Source: Priapulus caudatus (lineage: Eukaryota > Priapulida > Priapulimorpha > Priapulimorphida > Priapulidae). Taken from it: a DNA stretch of 26,489 bases. The translations under genes and the position numbers were made by a program. The notes under the pieces are model-generated. The model did not search any database. It saw only the letters and a program-made list of their open reading frames with translations, and was not told the DNA's origin. The stretch is taken from contig NW_014577404.1 in the NCBI RefSeq assembly GCF_000485595.1, positions 6,848-33,336 of the forward strand, written 5' to 3'. Below, piece after piece: positions 19,341 to 26,489 of this stretch (the stretch's first letter is position 1; each line of letters opens with the position of its first letter).

Positions 19341-20542
19341 TATGCGCGAAATAATCGCAAAACTACTTCTTATACTTATAGTCCACACGCACAGAAAAAA
19401 AGTTATTCAATATCTCTCACTCGTTAAAATCGTCCTATTTAAATTGTCCCTCCGTCTGTTCGCTCCTCAACTGCTATCGTGAGTTAACCCTTATCACCTT
19501 TAAATACGCCATTTGATTATTGATATACACGAGTGTAATTCCCTTACAAGTATTACTTTAATTATTGCTAGCAAGTACGTGTAAGCGTATAACAGTAATA
19601 TAATACGTTATTCTTGTACTCGTGAGCAATAATTTACCTATTGCTATCGCTGCATGAGAAGCAAAATATTCAACTATACTAAAAAAAAATAATACCCAAC
19701 GAAGATAGCGCTTTCTACGGTTAGTGTAACGCGATCTCGTCATGTTTTAGAGCATGGCCGTTAGAATCGCCGCCCTAGTTATAGTGTTACGGCCACGCGA
19801 TGTGCCTGCCGCTGGCGGTGCCGTTTGATCTTTCGTTTGCTCGCACGACACCGCTATAGTTAGCTATAGAAGCGGCAGTGCTCTGGCGCATGCGACAGTT
19901 CATGAGGCCGCCATGGCACCTGCATTTTCACAATAGATTTACGCGTTACATAGCGCACTGACTTCCTCGTAAGAACCTTCGCTTCTTTTAGCGGGTGAAC
20001 CTATAGTTACGTCACGATGACCGCGAGGTGACGCTAGAGAGAACTTGAGGCGACAGTGCTGCCATTATCGACATTTCGAAGGAATGGCGCCATTTTTTCG
20101 TGGGTGATAAAAATTTCCATCGTTGCCTTGGGTAGGGTTTTTCGGATAGCCATACGGTGTGACATTCACAATGTCATCCGAATTAGATAATCGCGAGTTG
20201 CCGTACAAACCTCTATTGACGTAATCATTGCGAAGCGCCGTCATAGAATGCGCGTATTCATAGATCATTATGACCTGCAGCCCTAGCGCGTCGCCTTATA
20301 ACACAGTCATCGTCGTCATCAGCAGTACCACCTATAGGCTACTGTAAACACGTGCCCGTACACGGAAGATTCTAATACGAACCATAGCTAATTATTGAAT
20401 CCGCCTAATTACCGTGTCGATCGGTGACGGACTCCGCGCTGTCATGCCGAGTCTGCGATGATGGCGGTGTCCATATTCGTAACGGCGCACGCGCGCGGTA
20501 GTCCTGATGACGTCATGCCCCACACATGTCAGATGTGGGTCA
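19341..20542. other. no gene seen
   Basis: Unique-looking sequence. AATGGCGCCATT at about 20083-20094 and GTGACATTCACAATGTCATC at about 20159-20178 are local palindromic features. A minus-strand open frame (20065-20268) runs through them without a recognisable motif. A CRE palindrome lies at 20508-20515. Confidence 0.45.
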
Positions 20543-20818
20543 GTCGGTGTTTAAATAACGTCAGCTTGCACGTACCAGTCGATTTCTTAAACACCCAAAA
20601 ATACTGTGATATATGAGAGTAATATATATATATATCATCATTATGTATATATATATATACATATGTATACGTCGCCAACACGTTATTATGTATATATGTA
20701 ATTTTCTAAAGTCGGTGTTTAAATAACGTCAGCTTGCACGTACTAGTCGATTTCTTAAACACCCAAAAATACTGTGATATATGAGAGTTATATATATATA
20801 TCATCATTATGTATATTT
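20543..20818. repeat. 168-bp tandem duplication with GGTGTTTAA / TTAAACACC arms
   Basis: GTCGGTGTTTAAATAACGTC begins at 20543 and again at 20711. The first 80 or so bases of each copy differ at only one or two positions (CACGTACC/CACGTACT). Within each copy a 50-bp segment (20546-20595 in the first) is bounded by 9-bp inverted arms. The tail of each copy is TA-rich with ATCATCATTATGTATAT. Confidence 0.85.
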
Positions 20819-21230
20819 ATTGAGTGGTATATGCCTGAAATGTCGCCGATGAAAATCATTTAACATATTTTCTAATATCGGTTTTTGTATCACTTCCCAA
20901 ATTTCACCCGCACCGCCGTATGACGAGTAATCATGGTAGTGTTTTCCGGCTAAAGAGCTTTGATTCGCGCAATCATATACCAGCGATTCTCGTGATGAAT
21001 TACTTAGTCTGCCTGGCTCCTGCTTGTTTCATTAGTTCAGACATAATGATTTTCGTCCGCCCAGTCGGCGACGCACGCTCTGCCCGAGCGGTGCAGAGTG
21101 AATGTGACAATCGATACATGGAGCCTTGCAGTCGGACGTACGGCGCCGCTTGACTCGCCGTGCGAAGCCAACTCTCAACTGTCTGATCGGCATAGGCGCC
21201 TATACCTGGCGCGACAGCCCAGCCTCTACA
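20819..21230. other. no gene seen
   Basis: Unique-looking sequence with no supported exon. Confidence 0.5.
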
Positions 21231-21479
<249 letters not shown>

Positions 21480-21489
21480 NNNNNNNNNN
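21480..21489. other. assembly gap (10 N)
   Basis: Ten N separate the GA tract from unique bases leading to a CA tract. The round number suggests a placeholder; true length is unknown. Confidence 0.98.
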
Positions 21490-21514
21490 TCATCACTTCA
21501 ATCCTGCTCTATAC

Positions 21515-21541
21515 TCACACACACACATACACACACATACA

Positions 21542-21608
<67 letters not shown>
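21515..21608. repeat. (CA)n microsatellite
   Basis: CACACACATA repeats grade into a perfect CA tract of about 29 units to 21608. Confidence 0.97.
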
Positions 21609-21610
<2 letters not shown>

Positions 21611-21924
21611 TTCTTTCTCTCTTTCGCTCTCATATATTTATATATATACATATAACTCAGTATTTCTTTGTACGGGGAAATCGACTGATACGTGCAAACT
21701 GACGTTAATTAAACATCGACCGACCCACATCTGACATGTGTCAGGCGTTTCATCACCGGGACCACCGCGCGTGCGCCCATGTATTCTAAATCTTTATGGC
21801 CACAGCAGTGGTGTTATATACGACCATCTACTTTATTCCCCTACACATACGCGCGTGCACTCACACGCACACGCGCACACACGCACGCACACCCTACCCC
21901 TATATTTACTGCTGGTCCTACACT

Positions 21925-22160
21925 AACCACAAGTATAACTATAGCTTTAACTCTAACCTTAATCTTAATCTTAACACTAGCCATAATACTAACCCTAACC
22001 CTAACCCTATCCATATCCCTAATCATAACAATAACCATGACCATAAACTCGACCCTGAACCTAACCCCAACCCTAACCCTAACCCTAACCCTAACCCTAA
22101 CCCTAATCTAGTCACAACTCTAGCCATGACTTAATCCCCCCCCCTCCCCCCCTCCCCCAT
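21925..22160. repeat. degenerate interstitial telomeric array followed by C-runs
   Basis: TAACCN-type hexamers with many variants (CTTAAT, CATAAC, CCATGA) become a clean CCCTAA block at about 22064-22106, then a C-rich stretch at 22136-22158. The gradient from degenerate to perfect fits an old block with a recently expanded part. No TIR like that at 15427 or 23405 is visible. Confidence 0.85.
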
Positions 22161-23404
22161 CGTGTCTGTCTCCGCCCTAGAGTGGCATTGAAGATATCTG
22201 ATCTATCGGCCGCTCTATACAGAGCTAAGAATTACGAACATGCGAGTTTCCGCATGCATACGACCTAAGCGGATCTATCCTCGGTGCATAGATCTGCAAG
22301 AAAAACATCTATATTCACACAAACGCGCACGGATTAATTCCTCGGAGAACGCGCACGCACGCATTCATTAACAAACAGCTGGGTACCGACACCCCCCTCC
22401 ATTCCATACCGTACATACGTTATACATACCCTCGGGGTTATCACCGTCTTTAGTAGCTCTGAGTGCCCTGTATTGATTGTCGCAGCAACAGCAGCAGAAG
22501 CGGCTATAGCGTCGTCTTATACTACGCAACGACAGACCTTTATCTTTTGCGTGGCAGTCGCCATCATCTACAAGAATGATAGTCGCGAAGTGCATATATG
22601 CGTTTGAATTCCTCGGGGAAGTTTCAGAAGTTCGGGGAAGGGAGTTAAATTCTTCTGCGTCTACATTTCCCCGGATCCATGACCGCACTAACGGAGTCAA
22701 CGCATGCGCTGGACGCTGTGTGCATAGATAATTGTAGTGGAATTCAAAACAGTTTACCTCGCACTTAACATAGCACGAAAATAAAACTACAGCGACGAGT
22801 GTCTCTATGTACTGCATGCGAGCAACTGGTCTGGGACTGCGACCGTGTTCACTTAAAAAGTTCGTGAGTAATTTCTAGCGTTAGACGTCAAATATTAACT
22901 ATCTAAACGATTTCATTGGCCTATCTTCCAATTTCAATTTGCTCCACTCCAGTAAGTACGGGATCCTACACACATTCGGTATAAATCGACATGACAGTTT
23001 ACGACGCAATTCGCATTTCTCGTGCTTTACAATATTTGCAGTACGTGCCACTCTACAAACCAGTAGACCGAGAGAGATGCATGGACGGCTGCACGCACCA
23101 CGCCAAGATGCTAACACTGCTCGCATTACATATAATGTAATATACAGACACCACACGCGCGCGCGGACGCACGCACACACACAACACACTCACACAATCA
23201 TCGCCCTGTTTTCCGAACACATAAATCCGAATAAAGTTCAACGAGAAACACAGACAGTGCGATATAGATGAAGAGCGACAAAAGGCCAACATTTATCTAG
23301 CGATAAATGAAACTGGTTATAAAATAAGTTTCTACCGGCTGGCACTAGCCCATGATTCGCTTGACATCCTTCCCGCGATGATACACACTGCTAGTAAAGC
23401 TCGT
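22161..23404. other. no confident gene; one minus-strand open frame of note
   Basis: A 149-codon minus-strand frame (22368-22817) starts with MQYIETLVAVVLFSCYVKC, which looks like a secretory signal peptide, and ends after several Cys. It includes five Cys from a CAG-type run. There is no supporting splice or promoter evidence, so it may be chance. A CA/CG patch lies at about 23150-23195. Confidence 0.3.
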
Positions 23405-23492
23405 AGGGTCTATGTCCCCCTGACCTCTGTTTGACCTGGCTCATTTAGCTATTTCTGACTAACCCTAACCCTAACCCTAACCCTATATATAT

Positions 23493-23524
<32 letters not shown>

Positions 23525-23580
23525 TAGTCAGAAATAGCTAAACGAGCCAGGTCAAACAGAGGTCAGGGGGACATAGACCT
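23405..23580. mobile_element. foldback element with telomeric core, copy 2 (176 bp)
   Basis: The left arm starts AGGGTCTATGTCCCCCTGAC and runs about 57 bases to GACTAA. The right arm (about 23524-23580) is its reverse complement with one missing G near the tip and one substitution (CTCATTT/CTCGTTT). The short core is CCCTAA x4 followed by an AT tract. The terminal 15-16 bases equal those of the element at 15427, but the rest of the arms are unrelated. No clear TSD. Confidence 0.85.
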
Positions 23581-24460
23581 TAATCTGCGCAAGTAAATGT
23601 CGAAACATATTCCGTAAGCGGCCATGACGAATACGGCACACGACCGCTGTGTTCAGGTATATAGCATGCAGTATTCATCAGGCAATGATGCCCTGGTATG
23701 ACGAATAGTGATACACCTGGTATGTGAATATTGGCCATACTAAATAACGGGCGCGGTGCTGGTTAATTGGCGGTTATGAAAGTATCGCGCACCAATTTTC
23801 TGACCGGATTCCGAATATAATATAATTATAAAACATATACGCAATTATAGGCGTATTCAGCATTCATGTAATTAGTCTATGACTGGTTCGTGCATACCAA
23901 GTATGTCACTATTCGACATACGAAGTGTATGTAATATGTAGTGATATACCTGAACAAATTGTATCTCGTGTTACACACAACCGCTGAAAAACCTGCCCGA
24001 TTTATTACATACATTTAAACATGCGTTTTTTTGTATATCACTCAAGTAGGTATAACGACTAGCATGTTTCTGTCAAAACAAAATGCATGTGTGCATCGTT
24101 ATACTGCACGGCAGGGTGGGGGGGGGAGCGCTCGCCCTTCTCTCTCTAACTACCCCCGTCCCATCGTCATATTGCTTCTCCGTTATGAATTGAGTTTGCA
24201 TTAACGCGATCACTTTCATGCGGCAGCTCACACAGCTCGCAGCACGCCGCTTGTGCAAGACGTAAACAGCTAACGTACATGTATCGGAGATTAATAAAAA
24301 ACCTTCACTAAATGAAGAAAACGGCTTCGTTCGTTTGATCGCGGTTGTTGATTATCGGCTAGCATGCTGGGTCTTGTGTACACGGGTAGAAAAATAGCCG
24401 TTAGATAATTATGTTATGCGTACTTCTTGTAGACTTTTCGCTTTCTGTTTTGCGGCATTG
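23581..24460. other. no gene seen
   Basis: Mostly A+T-rich unique-looking sequence. A G-run of about 10 lies near 24117-24127. No exon is supported. Confidence 0.5.
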
Positions 24461-24655
24461 TAATTAAAAGCTTCCTGGAGATCCCAAATAGAGAAACCCA
24501 CAAAAGCAGAAAGGACACAATTTCTAGGAAACCTACTTCCATGGCGAGCCCCCTGTGTTCTGTGACATAGTAATTTAAGCGCCCCGGAGATGTTGAACAG
24601 AGAAACCGCCGTGTTTCGTGACATGGTTATTTAAAGCTCCCCGGAGATTCCAAAC
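24461..24655. repeat. diverged ~55-bp direct repeats
   Basis: Three related segments are seen: TAATTAAAAGCTTCCTGGAG at 24461, TAATTTAAGCGCCCCGGAGA at 24571 and TTATTTAAAGCTCCCCGGAG at 24627. They are spaced about 110 and 56 bp, that is one decayed copy between the first two. AGAGAAACC follows the first two. Confidence 0.7.
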
Positions 24656-25360
24656 ATGTTGACGATCGCGCGATTTCGTGCTGCGCAGTGGAGGCGCCGC
24701 AAAAATCCATAGAAAAAGATCTTTCCTAAGAATTGCTGACCCGAATTTTTCTAGATGTTTTTTTTTTATGCTAGGGTGTGTTTTCTATGCCATAGGTGCC
24801 TTTTAGGAGCTTAAAATGCAAGGCTAGCATCAGCCAGTGTGTAATAACTCCCAGCATACGAGTCTATTGATTAGAATTATTGTAGGCAGCGCATCGCAAA
24901 AGCCGACAATACGTCTGACCTACGCATGGATCTCGTATATGTATACTCTGTCACGCATCATCCTCGTGCGTCCTTTATGATGGCTGAGGCGCATCGCTCC
25001 TCACAGCACGCACTCCGGGACGTTGACGTACGACGCAGTAAACACTTATATAGCCCATCACTGCATAGTATAGTGCTACACGGGCTTCGTAATCTGTCCG
25101 TGGCAAACGCATGCATAATGCTATGCTGATGGGGTGTCGAGAATAATTTGTGCGAATTGAATCGCGGGCATGAATGATGAATGCACGCGGGGGTGGGGGG
25201 GAATTGTCGCGAAGCTGCTACTCGAAAGCGAAATTTCATTTTGCAATAGTGAGTTTATACGTGATAAGATTTCATTCTCGGTTCGTGAGTTGCTGCTGCA
25301 GTTTGACAGGCGTCGTTGACGCTCTTAATAATGAGACAGAGTAAATTCCGCGCAAGCTAA
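24656..25360. other. no gene seen
   Basis: Unique-looking sequence with a T-run at about 24758-24767 and a G-run at about 25188-25201. No supported exon. Confidence 0.5.
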
Positions 25361-25675
25361 CACGCGCATACACTCATATGCATGCGCACATGCACGCACG
25401 CAAAAACGCACGCACACACGAAGGCACACATACGTGCCTGCACGCGCACACGCGCACACACATGTCTGCCTGCACACACGCGCATGCGCATATGGGCAGA
25501 CACACGCACGTACATGCACCTATTCACCTACGAATACACACACACGCGCACGCACACATGCAAATGTACACGTACACGCAAGCACACACGCATGCACGCG
25601 CGCGCACGGATGGACGGACGCACGCACAAATATACGCGCCCGCGCGCGCACACACACACATACACACACACACAC

Positions 25676-25744
<69 letters not shown>
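25361..25744. repeat. long CA/CG-rich alternating tract ending in (CA)n
   Basis: Irregular CACGCA/CATGCA/CACACG sequence for about 300 bp ends in about 33 uninterrupted CA units (25677-25744). His/Thr-rich and Cys/Val-rich frames on the two strands are repeat translations. Confidence 0.95.
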
Positions 25745-25749
<5 letters not shown>

Positions 25750-26489
25750 AAAACATGGATCGCGTGCGACGCGTTTCGTTAGACAACCTAGAACACAAAT
25801 GAACTCTCGACGCGCGAGCGCACGCAATAACTAGCTATCATGTGTATATTGTCCACAAGCGTGCGCACGCCAAGTTCATGTCGTACTGGCGGCGCGCTGA
25901 TTCAGTTATTGTTGCGCTTAGTCGATGCTCGCACTCGACATAATAACGTAAACTGATTGAACATCGAAATGAATCACGCGTAGAAATGGCGCCGACGAGC
26001 GTGGCTAATCGACCGGACTGAGTCCCCGGTCATTTACAAGCATCTATTAACGTGCGGCTATGGGGAGATGAGCGGCGAGCGCGCCTGACAACTTTTACCG
26101 CGATTCTCCGCACATATTATAACAGCACGTCTTTGACGCTATACGTCACACTGGCTAGAGCCGCTGGGAACGCGGCGCGCAAACGGGAGATCGTTCTCGA
26201 ACATGTATATTCTACCTACCCGCTTGCTGCCACCGCCGCCGCTGCCGCGGGATCAAGCTGCCGACTGCCGTCGTACGCCCCGATTCACTCCGGCGGCAGT
26301 TTGAAGTTTCTGAAGCAGGTATTCAAGTAAACGTGGCTCGTCGTCAAGCGATTTGTGTCCTCTTTTGTCGTTATACTTGCCCGTGCATACGAACGTTTCG
26401 ACCCTAAAGGCTACAGTGAATGGAAATATATCGAATTCGAAAAAGGGGAAGTGCACTTCAATGTAAAAAAGAGAAATGCAGCTACATAG
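25745..26489. other. no confident gene; possible exon end near 26317
   Basis: A + frame reads ACAGSS-like Ala-rich sequence then SCRLPSYAPIHSGGSLKFLKQ and meets AAGCAG|GTATTC, a possible donor near 26319. The GCCACCGCCGCCGCT run upstream is triplet-repeat-like. Without a clear acceptor or start this remains a weak exon candidate. Confidence 0.3.

Noticed and set aside
25378-25834. His/Thr-rich 120-150 codon frames
   Set aside because: Translations of the CA/CG-rich tract; no coding evidence.

Overview
The window looks like nuclear DNA of an animal, most likely an aquatic invertebrate. It contains no prokaryote-style gene packing, long stretches lack genes, and three exon-like coding blocks are joined by consensus GT..AG splice sites. 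Telomere-type TTAGGG repeats occur at internal positions, CpG is not obviously depleted, and micro-, mini- and foldback repeats dominate. A run of exactly 10 N at 21480-21489 marks an assembly gap inside a microsatellite. I cannot name the species.

The only gene I can support is a three-exon gene on the + strand: exon 1 coding 3841-4010, exon 2 10773-10931, exon 3 17056-17758. The splice phases agree (2/2), giving a 343-residue protein. It starts MGSIMCC, which suggests N-myristoylation plus palmitoylation. A Ser/Ala-rich middle, a very acidic Asp-rich stretch and a Tyr/His-rich to basic C-terminal part follow. I do not recognise the family. Introns 1 and 2 are about 6.8 and 6.1 kb and hold most of the repeats.

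Layout: 1-3786 upstream sequence with an interstitial telomeric block, a 17-bp minisatellite, GCN/CTG triplet repeats, a degenerate 23-bp minisatellite and a tiny foldback element. Intron 1 (4011-10772) holds an ~85-bp minisatellite, two more tiny foldbacks, and a composite A/B repeat array in forward (4910-6125) and inverted (8555-9425) orientation. Intron 2 (10932-17055) holds a C-rich minisatellite, a 655-bp transposon with 126-bp inverted repeats and TTAA duplications, an exact 95-bp direct repeat, a telomere-repeat foldback element and a possible LTR-like promoter. A 20-bp minisatellite follows the stop codon. The remainder (18.1-26.5 kb) is gene-poor, with a 168-bp duplication, long GA and CA tracts, a second telomeric block and a second telomere-repeat foldback.

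The most interesting structures are two apparently undescribed foldback families. One consists of 40-57 bp perfect-hairpin elements with CARGAG termini and 7-8 bp target duplications (three copies). The other consists of elements ending in AGGGTCTATGTCCCCC with telomeric repeats at their core (two copies). The inverted A/B arrays inside one intron are also notable, because they could fold into long dsRNA in the pre-mRNA. No established defence, biosynthetic or viral system was recognised.
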